DNA from: Alcaligenaceae bacterium UBA6179
GTDB taxonomy: Bacteria; Pseudomonadota; Gammaproteobacteria; Burkholderiales; Burkholderiaceae_B
Reading direction: 5' to 3'
Length of the DNA stretch: 18,275 bases
Assembly (NCBI GenBank): GCA_002422175.1
Contig: DITR01000113.1
Span: forward strand, 2,410-20,684
A program made the translations under genes and the position numbers. Below are positions 1 to 7,000 of the stretch, piece by piece. How positions within the stretch are numbered: position 1 is the first letter of the stretch; every line of letters starts with the position of its first letter. The notes beneath the pieces were generated by a model, which was not told the origin of the DNA, made no database searches, and saw only the letters and a program-made list of their open reading frames with translations.

Positions 1-209
1 GTTTCAATGCTAATCACGGCATTGGTATAGCTTGGGCCGGGTGCATCAACTGGGGCTGAGGCATAAAAACTTGAGACGCCTAATAAAGTGATATTGGGGC
101 TCATGGCAAGGGCCTCAATGGCTGTTCGTATGGTGCAAGATGCAGCACCTAAATTTGCACCTAAACCAAGATAAGCTAAAACAGATGTGTGGTTGCTATG
201 AGCGGGCAT
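1..209 (-). CDS. folK: FolK, 6-hydroxymethyl-dihydropterin pyrophosphokinase, C-terminal part missing (left edge)
   Basis: This entry is the first 69 codons of a minus-strand gene that runs off the left edge. FolK transfers pyrophosphate from ATP to 6-hydroxymethyl-7,8-dihydropterin in cytosolic folate synthesis. The visible part matches the family's N-terminus: a YLGLGANLG segment (residues 13-21; usual form YIGLGSNLGD), then a helix containing AIEAL, then VSSFYASAPV, and finally TNAVISIE, which corresponds to the usual NAV motif. The ATG at 209 lies 8 bp after the pcnB stop, so the two genes are probably co-transcribed, and no clear Shine-Dalgarno is visible. The usual aspartate after LGANLG is replaced (AASC follows), a small deviation. 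The ATP- and metal-binding residues lie outside the window. Family assignment is fairly secure despite truncation. Confidence 0.85.
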   Translation of the reverse strand, partial: MPAHSNHTSVLAYLGLGANLGAASCTIRTAIEALAMSPNITLLGVSSFYASAPVDAPGPSYTNAVISIE

Positions 210-217
210 GACATCAA

Positions 218-1612
218 TTAAGCAAGCGGCTGATCGGATGGGTTTAGCGGCGATAGTGATGGGTCTGATAGTGCTGGCTTACGTTTGCGTGGTTTTCTTT
301 TTCGAGGCGCCCGGTCTTGATTACTTGGTGGCAAGTTAGCCAAATCTTCAATCATGTCGTGTCGTTTATCATCAGTCGCGTTGGCAAGATCCATCCACCA
401 TTGTGCCAATACGCTATCGAACTCGTGAGCAGCAGCCCTTAATTGTAAAAAATCAACTGCAGCTCTAAATCGAGGCTGTTCAATTAAGCGATGAATCATG
501 CGTGGAACCCGTTTCTCAAAACGAGGTTGCATAAACCAAATGTCACGCATGTCAGAGGTAAAGCGCCGATGGATCGCCAGTTTTTCGGTTTGCATATCGA
601 TAACAGTATCTGCCGCACTGACCAATGCGGGCATGCTGATAGCACCCGCAGCCACTTGCTCACGCCAGCGTAATTCAACTTGTTGCCACAATAATGCTGC
701 AAATAGAAAGCTCGGACTAACAGGCTTGCCACTGCGTACCCGATGATCTGTACGATCAAGAGCAAGTTGCACGAAAGCCGCGCCAGAGGGTTGTTCAAGC
801 ACGACATCAAGCAAAGGTAAAAGACCTTGATGTAAACCGTTTGTGCGTAATTGTTTAAGACATTCGAGTGCATGGCCACATGTGAGTAGCTTGAGCATTT
901 CGTCAAATAGCCGTGAGGCGGGCACGTTGTCGATTAAATCAGCCATAGCTTTAATCGGTGTACGTGATTCAGTCTCAATGGTGCCATTAAGCTTCACTGC
1001 AAAACGCACAGCTCGCAACATACGAACAGGGTCTTCACGATAGCGTAATTGGGGGTTACCAATGATTCGTACAACACGCTTTTTTAGATCGGGTACACCT
1101 TGATGAAAGTCAATGACTTCTTCATTGATAGGGTTGTAGTAGAGTGCGTTGATGGTGAAGTCACGCCGCGCAGCATCTTGCGGGTGGGAACCAAAGTCAT
1201 TGTCACGAAGTATGCGACCATGATCATCTGTTGATTGAGCAGCGTGAGCCGGTGCTCGAAACGTTGAGGTTTCGATAATCTCTGAACCAAACACCACGTG
1301 TACCAGTTGAAAACGACGACCAATGATGCGCGCACGCCTGAAGAGGGGACGAATTTGATCAGGTGTGGCATTAGTGGCCACATCAAAATCTTTTGGTTCC
1401 AGGCCAATCATTAAGTCGCGTACAGCACCGCCCACAATATAGGCATCAAAGCCTTTTTGTTGCAAGACTTCGCAGACCTTAATGGCGTTACGCGACACCA
1501 AGCGTTTGTCAATACGATGATCTTTAACGTGATAGCGTTTGGCGGCGCCTTTGGTTAAACCTGAGGGTTTAAAAACTTTATTAACGATTGCTTTTATTGT
1601 TTGAGCGAGCAT
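218..1612 (-). CDS. pcnB: Poly(A) polymerase I
   Basis: PcnB adds 3' poly(A) tails to RNAs in the cytosol and so promotes their decay. With the ATG at 1612 the product is 464 residues, close to the roughly 465 of E. coli PcnB. The nucleotidyltransferase head shows GGAVRDL (61-67) and KDFD with metal-binding D75/D77. RRARIIGRRF and LVHVVFG follow, a signature separating bacterial poly(A) polymerases from CCA-adding enzymes, then RRDFTINALYY near 149. The C-terminus is a basic Arg/Lys/Pro tail, RKRKPRKRKP, as usual for RNA contact. A TTG at 1645 would add 11 residues but would overlap the HAD gene by 29 bp. I chose ATG 1612, which begins 4 bp after that gene's stop, although neither start has a strong ribosome site. 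It lies between the HAD gene and folK in the same operon. Confidence 0.95.
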   Translation of the reverse strand: MLAQTIKAIVNKVFKPSGLTKGAAKRYHVKDHRIDKRLVSRNAIKVCEVLQQKGFDAYIVGGAVRDLMIGLEPKDFDVATNATPDQIRPLFRRARIIGRRFQLVHVVFGSEIIETSTFRAPAHAAQSTDDHGRILRDNDFGSHPQDAARRDFTINALYYNPINEEVIDFHQGVPDLKKRVVRIIGNPQLRYREDPVRMLRAVRFAVKLNGTIETESRTPIKAMADLIDNVPASRLFDEMLKLLTCGHALECLKQLRTNGLHQGLLPLLDVVLEQPSGAAFVQLALDRTDHRVRSGKPVSPSFLFAALLWQQVELRWREQVAAGAISMPALVSAADTVIDMQTEKLAIHRRFTSDMRDIWFMQPRFEKRVPRMIHRLIEQPRFRAAVDFLQLRAAAHEFDSVLAQWWMDLANATDDKRHDMIEDLANLPPSNQDRAPRKRKPRKRKPALSDPSLSPLNPSDQPLA

Positions 1613-1616
1613 GAGT

Positions 1617-2306
1617 TCAGTGGTTGTCTTTTTTAAATAAATCAATAATGACCCATTGCTGTTTCGTCGCTAAGGTGCGCAAATCATCACTTGGGTTGGT
1701 GGCAACAGGGTGTGTCACACATTCGAGTAAGGGTAAATCATTCATTGAGTCACTATAAAAATGTGACGACTCAAAGTCACTTAACGCCAAACCCATTGTA
1801 GCGAGCCACTCGTTGACGCGCGTAATTTTGCCTTCTCGAAAGCTGGGTGTGCCTTCAATACGACCGGTGTAACGACCCTGAAGGTACTGCGGGGTTGTCG
1901 CGATCAGGTGATGAATACCAAAGGCGCGCGCAATGGGCGCCGTAACAAAGCTGTTGGTAGCCGTCACAATGGCACATAAATCACCGGCGTTTAAGTGTTT
2001 TTGAACTAAGGCAATTGAGTGAGGTTTTAACGCAGGGCGTATGACTTCTTGCATAAACGACTCATGCCAATCTGCCAAATCGTGTGGTGGGTGTGCTGCT
2101 AATAAGCCCAACATAAACTCGGCGGCTTCATGTGCCGTTAACTGACCCTCGTTATAACGTTTCATTAAGTCATTATTGCGTGCGCGCGCTTGATCTGGGT
2201 CGCCCGCGCGACCTGTGCGTGCCAAAAAATCAGCCCACTGATAGTCGCTATCAAGAGGTAATAGAGTATGGTCAAGATCAAATAATGCGAGGCGGGTCGG
2301 TTTCAT
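1617..2306 (-). CDS. HAD superfamily subfamily IB phosphatase (SerB/HisN-like)
   Basis: This is a cytosolic phosphatase of the haloacid dehalogenase fold, 229 residues. Motif I is FDLDHTLL with nucleophile D10 and general acid D12. Motif II is VTATNSF (114-120), with the probable motif III lysine near K160. Motif IV is YSDSMNDLPLL with D186 and D190 binding magnesium. The helical cap inserted after motif I is the subfamily IB type also found in phosphoserine phosphatase and in some histidinol-phosphate phosphatases. The substrate cannot be read from the sequence, so no symbol is given. Its ATG overlaps the hda stop by 4 bp (ATGA), which indicates translational coupling. Placement between hda and pcnB is, from memory, conserved in Burkholderiales and does not itself suggest a serine or histidine role. 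Confidence 0.85.
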   Translation of the reverse strand: MKPTRLALFDLDHTLLPLDSDYQWADFLARTGRAGDPDQARARNNDLMKRYNEGQLTAHEAAEFMLGLLAAHPPHDLADWHESFMQEVIRPALKPHSIALVQKHLNAGDLCAIVTATNSFVTAPIARAFGIHHLIATTPQYLQGRYTGRIEGTPSFREGKITRVNEWLATMGLALSDFESSHFYSDSMNDLPLLECVTHPVATNPSDDLRTLATKQQWVIIDLFKKDNH

Positions 2307-3007
2307 AGGCGAAGCGTTTGTGAAGATGTTTGGTTGGCAAGCATTGTTTTTAATAGCGGCACGGTAATAGAGCGTCGGTTTGATAAAGCGTAGCGGTCAA
2401 GCGCTTGCATAGTGCCCCACAATACCCGAATATCACGAGACCCATGTGTAAGAAGCCACTGCAAGACTTCAGGAGCTAGGGGCATGGCCTGTTCGGCAGC
2501 TAAGGTTGTCAGGGCTTCATGCTTGTCTTGGTCTGATAGGGGCATGAGGCGTTCGACCAAACCCGACCCGAGGCGGGTGCGTAAGTCTTCTCGAAGCAAC
2601 ATATTGAGTGGCGCTCGGTCGCCCGCCACAATGAGCCTAAAAGCCTGTTCGCTTCCGCTCAGCTCTTTAAAGCGGTTGTAAAGCGTAAAGCAAGCTGCTT
2701 GGCTTGCTAAGTTAAGCTTGTGCACATCGTCTACAGCGACCCAGGGTGGCATGCGTAAGTCGCCAGTGGCACACTGGGTGATGTGCTCTGGTGGGGTTGT
2801 GGCATCAAAATATAAACCGGACCAATTGTGGATGCACGCCCGCAATAAATGCGTGCGACCAGATCCGTCAGGGCCCCATAAATAAAGGGTTTGACCTGCT
2901 TCTAGGGTGCGCGCTGCGGCAATCGCTTGGGCGTTATAACCCACCACCATGTTGTCAAAAGTAGGCTGGGTAATTGGCAAAATATCTAGAATCAGTTGAT
3001 GCTTCAT
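2303..3007 (-). CDS. hda: DnaA regulatory inactivator Hda
   Basis: Hda is a AAA+ protein related to DnaA. Bound to the sliding clamp, it stimulates ATP hydrolysis by DnaA and prevents re-initiation. The 234 residues begin MKHQLILDI, where QLILDI resembles the clamp-binding motif. Walker A is GPDGSGRTH (45-53), with the Arg in place of Lys that is common in Hda. Walker B is VAVDDVH (90-96) and sensor 1 is LIVAGD. DLRTRLGSGL (141-150) supplies the candidate arginine finger. There is no C-terminal DNA-binding domain, which distinguishes it from DnaA. It is the first gene of the minus-strand operon hda-HAD-pcnB-folK and diverges from purM over 78 bp. A promoter and two DnaA-box-like sequences lie in that gap, so feedback by DnaA is possible (inference). 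Confidence 0.93.
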   Translation of the reverse strand: MKHQLILDILPITQPTFDNMVVGYNAQAIAAARTLEAGQTLYLWGPDGSGRTHLLRACIHNWSGLYFDATTPPEHITQCATGDLRMPPWVAVDDVHKLNLASQAACFTLYNRFKELSGSEQAFRLIVAGDRAPLNMLLREDLRTRLGSGLVERLMPLSDQDKHEALTTLAAEQAMPLAPEVLQWLLTHGSRDIRVLWGTMQALDRYALSNRRSITVPLLKTMLANQTSSQTLRL

Positions 3008-3042
3008 CGACTCATCGTAAAATACGGGGTTATACGGGTTTT

Positions 3043-3070
3043 ATTATCCGCAATTATCCGCAATTGTCCC
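3043..3070 (-). promoter_or_regulatory. Predicted sigma-70 promoter of the hda operon
   Basis: Read on the minus strand, GGGACA (3065-3070, 4 of 6 to TTGACA) is separated by 16 bp from GATAAT (3043-3048, 5 of 6 to TATAAT). Transcription would start near 3036 and leave a leader of about 30 nt before the hda ATG at 3007. Its -10 and spacer coincide with the two TTATCCGCA repeats. It is predicted by eye only. Confidence 0.5.
3044..3062 (+). promoter_or_regulatory. Two tandem DnaA-box-like 9-mers in the hda/purM divergent region
   Basis: TTATCCGCA occurs at 3044-3052 and again at 3054-3062, exactly 10 bp apart and so on the same helix face. Each differs by one base from the DnaA box TTATNCACA (G for A at position 7). 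They overlap the -10 and spacer of the predicted hda promoter, where a bound protein would repress. A second 10-bp-period pair, ATACGGG at 3022-3028 and 3032-3038, lies just beside them. DnaA binding is inferred and not shown; simple tandem duplication of a promoter element is the alternative. Confidence 0.35.
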
Positions 3071-3085
3071 ATATTGGCGCCTTAT

Positions 3086-4132
3086 ATGACTTCTAAACCC
3101 ACTTCCCTTACTTACCGCGATGCGGGCGTTGATATTGACGCTGGCGAAGCCCTTGTTGACCGTATTAAACCTTTGGCTGCTCGCACCATGCGTGATGGTG
3201 TTTTAGCCGGTATTGGGGGGTTTGGTGCGTTGTTTGAGGTGCCTAAGAAATTCCGTGAACCCGTTTTGGTTTCTGGCACTGATGGGGTGGGCACTAAGCT
3301 GAAACTCGCATTTGATTGGCAGCGCCACGATACCGTTGGCATTGATTTAGTGGCCATGAGTGTGAATGATATTTTGGTGCAAGGTGCTGAACCTTTATTC
3401 TTTTTAGATTATTTTGCCTGTGGCAAACTTTCAGTTGATGTCGCTGCTCAAGTTATTGGCGGCATTGCTCGGGGTTGTGAGTTAGCTGGTTGTGCCCTGA
3501 TTGGCGGTGAAACCGCTGAAATGCCTGGCATGTACCCAGATGGTGAGTATGACTTAGCAGGTTTTGCAGTCGGTGCGGCAGAAAAATCAGCCTTAATTGA
3601 TGGTAAATCGATCATACCGGGTGACGTGGTGTTAGGTTTAGCGTCAAGCGGTGCCCACTCAAATGGTTATTCATTGTTACGTAAAGTGCTTGAACGTACA
3701 CAAGCCAAACCCACTCAAGACTTTTATGGTCAACCTTTGGGTGATGTGGTGATGGCACCCACTCGTATTTATGTCAAGTCGGTTTTGTCAGTATTAGTCC
3801 AGTTCAGGCAAGACATTAAAGGCTTGGCTCACATTACCGGAGGGGGCTTGCTCGACAACGTGCCCCGCATTTTATCGCCTGGCTTGCAAGCTGAACTCGC
3901 GCGCGATGCATGGACACTCCCCCCCTTATTTGCCTGGCTACAAAAAGAAGGGGCTGTGGCTGATAATGAAATGCACCGCGTGTTTAACTGCGGTATTGGT
4001 ATGGTTGTCGTGGTACCTGCTGAGTCAGCGCAAGCCATTGCCAGCGCTTTTACAAAACAAGGTGAAACGGTTTATACCCTCGGTCACATTAAGGCGTGTG
4101 CTGCCGATGCGGCTCAAACCGTAGTGGTTTGA
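3086..4132 (+). CDS. purM: Phosphoribosylformylglycinamidine cyclo-ligase (AIR synthetase)
   Basis: PurM closes the imidazole ring of aminoimidazole ribonucleotide, using ATP, in step five of purine synthesis in the cytosol. The product is 348 residues, close to the E. coli length of 345. It starts at the ATG at 3086, giving MTSKPTSLTYRDAGVDIDAG; the open frame extends upstream to 2996, but that part is unlike the family. Conserved stretches occur in order: GGFGALFEVP, DGVGTKLKLA, the long VAMSVNDILVQGAEPLFFLD block, GGETAEMPGMY, SSGAHSNGYSLLR, HITGGGLLDNVPR and HRVFNCGIGM. It diverges from hda and ends 19 bp from the stop of convergent miaA. No PurR-like operator or strong promoter was recognised upstream, and the ribosome site is weak. 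Confidence 0.96.
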   Translation: MTSKPTSLTYRDAGVDIDAGEALVDRIKPLAARTMRDGVLAGIGGFGALFEVPKKFREPVLVSGTDGVGTKLKLAFDWQRHDTVGIDLVAMSVNDILVQGAEPLFFLDYFACGKLSVDVAAQVIGGIARGCELAGCALIGGETAEMPGMYPDGEYDLAGFAVGAAEKSALIDGKSIIPGDVVLGLASSGAHSNGYSLLRKVLERTQAKPTQDFYGQPLGDVVMAPTRIYVKSVLSVLVQFRQDIKGLAHITGGGLLDNVPRILSPGLQAELARDAWTLPPLFAWLQKEGAVADNEMHRVFNCGIGMVVVVPAESAQAIASAFTKQGETVYTLGHIKACAADAAQTVVV

Positions 4133-4151
4133 AGCCAATTTAAAAAACGAT

Positions 4152-5111
4152 TTAATTAAAATGTGGCGCTAAAGTATCAATGACTTGAGCTGTGGCGCTT
4201 GGGTCTAAACAATCAATGATTGTGCGCTCTGGCATGCTTCGCAACCACGTCAACTGACGCTTAGCCAGTTGGCGTGTGGCCGCTACAGCTTGTTCGCGGG
4301 CATCAGAAAGTAATAACTCATTTTTTAAGTGTGCCCAAATTTGCCGATACCCGACGCAGCGTATTGAGGGCATATCTGGGTTTAAGTCACCGCGTTCAAA
4401 CAGCGCGCGTACTTCGTCTACCAACCCCTCATCAAGCATGGCGTTAAAACGGCTTTCTATTCGTTTGTGAAGTGCGATGCGATTGGTGGGTTCAAGGCTA
4501 ATTAAGCGTATTGAGAAGGCATCAGAAGAGTGAGTTAAGGGCTTGGCCAACCATGCTGAAAGGGGTTCACCACTGACGCGCCACACTTCCAGGGCGCGTT
4601 GAATACGTTGACTGTCGTGGGGTGCCAACCGTGCAGCTGTGATGGCATCAATTTGACCAAGTTGTTGATGCATTGCTGGCCAACCTTTAACAAGCGCTTC
4701 TATTTCAAGCTCTTTACGAATCGCATCATCTGCGTGGGGTAAATCGTGTAGACCACGTTGCAATATGTTTATATACATCATGGTGCCACCCACCAACAAG
4801 GGTATGTTCCCTCGACCGATGACCTCTTGAACAATTTGTTGCGCATCTGTTTTAAATCTTGCGACTGAATAGCTTTCACTGGGGTCAATCATATCGAGCA
4901 AATGATGAGAAATCTGTTGACGTTCTTGTACGCTGGGTTTGGCTGTGCCAATATTCATCTGACGGTAAATCGTGGCTGAATCAACATTAATGATTTCGAT
5001 GGGCCAGCGTTTTGCGAGAGCGGCAGAAACGGCACTTTTACCTGAGGTCGTTGGACCCACAATACACCACACGGTTGAATGGGGTGTGGGTTGATTAGAA
5101 GCCGTAACCAT
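4152..5111 (-). CDS. miaA: tRNA dimethylallyltransferase
   Basis: MiaA transfers a dimethylallyl group from DMAPP to N6 of A37 in tRNAs that read codons starting with U, the first step towards ms2i6A. The 319 residues show a P-loop GPTTSGKS (19-26), then DSATIYRQMNIGTAKP (the family's D-S-x3-Y/IGTAKP block that binds tRNA and substrate), HHLLDMIDP, LVGGTMMYI, RIQRALEVW and IRCVGYRQIW, all in the expected order. Length is usual for the family. The ATG at 5111 starts 3 bp after the mutL stop, with a GAGG ribosome site about 10 nt upstream inside the mutL end. It is therefore co-transcribed with mutL, as in many proteobacteria. No hfq follows; convergent purM is next. Confidence 0.96.
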   Translation of the reverse strand: MVTASNQPTPHSTVWCIVGPTTSGKSAVSAALAKRWPIEIINVDSATIYRQMNIGTAKPSVQERQQISHHLLDMIDPSESYSVARFKTDAQQIVQEVIGRGNIPLLVGGTMMYINILQRGLHDLPHADDAIRKELEIEALVKGWPAMHQQLGQIDAITAARLAPHDSQRIQRALEVWRVSGEPLSAWLAKPLTHSSDAFSIRLISLEPTNRIALHKRIESRFNAMLDEGLVDEVRALFERGDLNPDMPSIRCVGYRQIWAHLKNELLLSDAREQAVAATRQLAKRQLTWLRSMPERTIIDCLDPSATAQVIDTLAPHFN

Positions 5112-5114
5112 TGA

Positions 5115-6923
5115 TTACTGACCTCGTAGAAACAGTTTATCGAGGTCGTTCATTTTCCAGTGAACCCAGGTTGGCCGGCCATGGTTGCATTGATCAGCGC
5201 GTTCTGTTTTTTCCATCTGACGTAGTAGCGCATTCATTTCTTCAAGTGTTAATTGTCGGTTGGCGCGAACCGCACCATGACAAGCCATAGTGGCCAATAA
5301 TGTATTGCGTTGTTCAGTGAGCAGTGCTGACACCCCCACGTCTGCAAGGTCTTTTAATACCCCGCGCGCAAGTGCTTCTAAGTCACCTTTGGCAAGCAGT
5401 GCCGGTATAGCTCGTATCGCAATAGATTGAGGGCCTGCAGGTGATAGCTCAAACCCAATTTTCTCTAAACTGGCTTGATGCTCTTGTGTCAGCGCGACCT
5501 CAGTCTCGCTGGCTGGCATGATGACGGGCACGAGCAATGTTTGAGTCGGTATCGTTTGATCTTCTAGGGTTGTTTTTAACTGTTCATACACCACGCGTTC
5601 GTGTGCCGCATGCATATCAATTAACGCTAAACCTTGGTGGGTTTGAGACAAAATATACACACCATGAATTTGAGCAACGGCACGACCTAATGGCCAATCG
5701 GGTTGTTCGGTATTGACGTCGTTAATTAATGGGGCGTGAGCAGGTATCCAGGCATTCAGTGGGGATGCATAGGGCGTTGTGGGTGCGGGGCTTATCCTTT
5801 TTAAGTCACCCGTCCTAGGTTCGCTTAACGTGAGTCTCGATTGAAAGGGTATAGATGTGTGGGTCAATTCGGCTTGAGCAAACGGGGCCGGGGTTAAAAT
5901 TTGATCTTGTGATGGCGTAGCATCGTTAAATGCCACTGAACCTTGTGCAATGACATGTGACACGGTGCGTTGCACAAACTGATGTACGGCACCACTGTCG
6001 CGAAACCTGACTTCGTGTTTAGCCGGGTGCACGTTCACATCGACTAAGTTTGGTTCAATCTCTAAAAAAAGTACAAAGGCAGGCTGTCGATCACCATGCA
6101 AAACATCTGCGTATGCACTACGTAAAGCATGCGAAATAGTTCGGTCGCGAACATGTCGACCATTTACAAATAAAAATTGCCGATCGGCACGAGGCCTAGA
6201 CGCTGTTGGGCGTGAAACCATGCCAGTCAAACGTAACAACCCAGTGTGGTCTTCAATAAATAACCCGTCTTGAACGAAAGATTCACCTAATATTTGATCA
6301 ATTCGTTGTAACAATGAACCGGGTAACCAGTTTTTGATCGCTCGCTCACCATTAAAAACTCTAAAACCAATATCTGGAAAAGCTAAGGCTAATCGTTCTA
6401 ATGTTCCGACACAATGTCCGAGTTCAGTTGCTTCAGCTCGTAAAAATTTACGTCGAGCGGGCACATCATCAAATAAGTCTCTCACTTCTACCCATGTACC
6501 CACAGCCCCTGACGCGGCTTCAGGTTCTGCCATATGTCGCGTTAATGCCCAGGCGTGTGGGGCAAGGGCTGTGCGTGATGTGATGGTGAGTTTTGAAACG
6601 GCAGCAATAGAGGCCAATGCTTCACCTCGAAAACCCATCGAAACCACCGATTCAAGCTCGGGAAGGGAGGAGATTTTGCTGGTGGCGTGGCGGGTGAGGG
6701 CCAACGCGAGCTCGTTAGGGGGTATGCCACTGCCGTCATCAATCACCGCAATGCGACGAATGCCGCCCGCTTCAAGGCGAATTTCAATCGTTTGTGCACC
6801 CGCATCAATCGCGTTTTCAACCAGCTCTTTTAAAACTGAAGCGGGTCGCTCAATGACTTCCCCCGCCGCAATTTGACTAATGAGCAAGTCAGGTAAAGCG
6901 CAAATTGATTTTCTATCGGGCAT
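5115..6923 (-). CDS. mutL: DNA mismatch repair protein MutL with endonuclease motif
   Basis: MutL couples mismatch recognition by MutS to downstream repair. From the ATG at 6923 the product is 602 residues. The N-terminal GHKL ATPase is intact: ISQIAAGEVIERPAS, catalytic E33 in KELVEN with N37, DDGSGI (62-67), RHATSKI and GFRGEALASI (97-106), followed by VNGRHVRDR and VNVHPAKHEVRF in the transducer domain. A Pro-rich linker leads to the C-terminal domain with DMHAAHERVVYE (436-447), ACHGAVRANR (547-556) and CNHGRP (579-584). These correspond to the metal-dependent endonuclease motifs of MutL from bacteria lacking MutH; E. coli MutL lacks them. The start is uncertain: a TTG at 6941 would add six residues and has an AAGG ribosome site 8 nt upstream, whereas ATG 6923 has none clear. 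It lies 77 bp downstream of the amidase and just before miaA. Confidence 0.95.
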   Translation of the reverse strand: MPDRKSICALPDLLISQIAAGEVIERPASVLKELVENAIDAGAQTIEIRLEAGGIRRIAVIDDGSGIPPNELALALTRHATSKISSLPELESVVSMGFRGEALASIAAVSKLTITSRTALAPHAWALTRHMAEPEAASGAVGTWVEVRDLFDDVPARRKFLRAEATELGHCVGTLERLALAFPDIGFRVFNGERAIKNWLPGSLLQRIDQILGESFVQDGLFIEDHTGLLRLTGMVSRPTASRPRADRQFLFVNGRHVRDRTISHALRSAYADVLHGDRQPAFVLFLEIEPNLVDVNVHPAKHEVRFRDSGAVHQFVQRTVSHVIAQGSVAFNDATPSQDQILTPAPFAQAELTHTSIPFQSRLTLSEPRTGDLKRISPAPTTPYASPLNAWIPAHAPLINDVNTEQPDWPLGRAVAQIHGVYILSQTHQGLALIDMHAAHERVVYEQLKTTLEDQTIPTQTLLVPVIMPASETEVALTQEHQASLEKIGFELSPAGPQSIAIRAIPALLAKGDLEALARGVLKDLADVGVSALLTEQRNTLLATMACHGAVRANRQLTLEEMNALLRQMEKTERADQCNHGRPTWVHWKMNDLDKLFLRGQ

Positions 6924-6946
6924 GGCAAAGTGAACCGTCAACGTTT

Positions 6947-6961
6947 AGGCCTTGCAGGCCT
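6947..6961. other. Hairpin between the amidase gene and mutL
   Basis: AGGCCT-TGC-AGGCCT forms a perfect 6-bp stem with a 3-nt loop. No T-tract follows on either strand, so it is not a standard terminator. On the minus strand it lies just upstream of the possible TTG start of mutL (6941) and includes the AAGG that could serve as its ribosome site. It might therefore limit mutL translation or protect the transcript end, but this is inference. Confidence 0.4.
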
Positions 6962-7000
6962 GAATCGTGACATTGTAGAAGCCCAGCGACTAAGATGGGT

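Noticed and set aside
2996..3085. Upstream extension of purM from 2996.
   Set aside because: The added 30 residues are unlike PurM, and they cover the hda start and promoter region; the ATG at 3086 gives the family's N-terminus and usual length.
4133..4151. Bidirectional terminator between convergent purM and miaA.
   Set aside because: The gap is only 19 bp and AT-rich; TTTAATTAAA is palindromic, but there is no GC stem.
6334..6876. A 180-codon plus-strand frame opposite mutL.
   Set aside because: It lies wholly inside the conserved ATPase domain of mutL on the other strand and its composition has no domain-like pattern; it is an antisense shadow.
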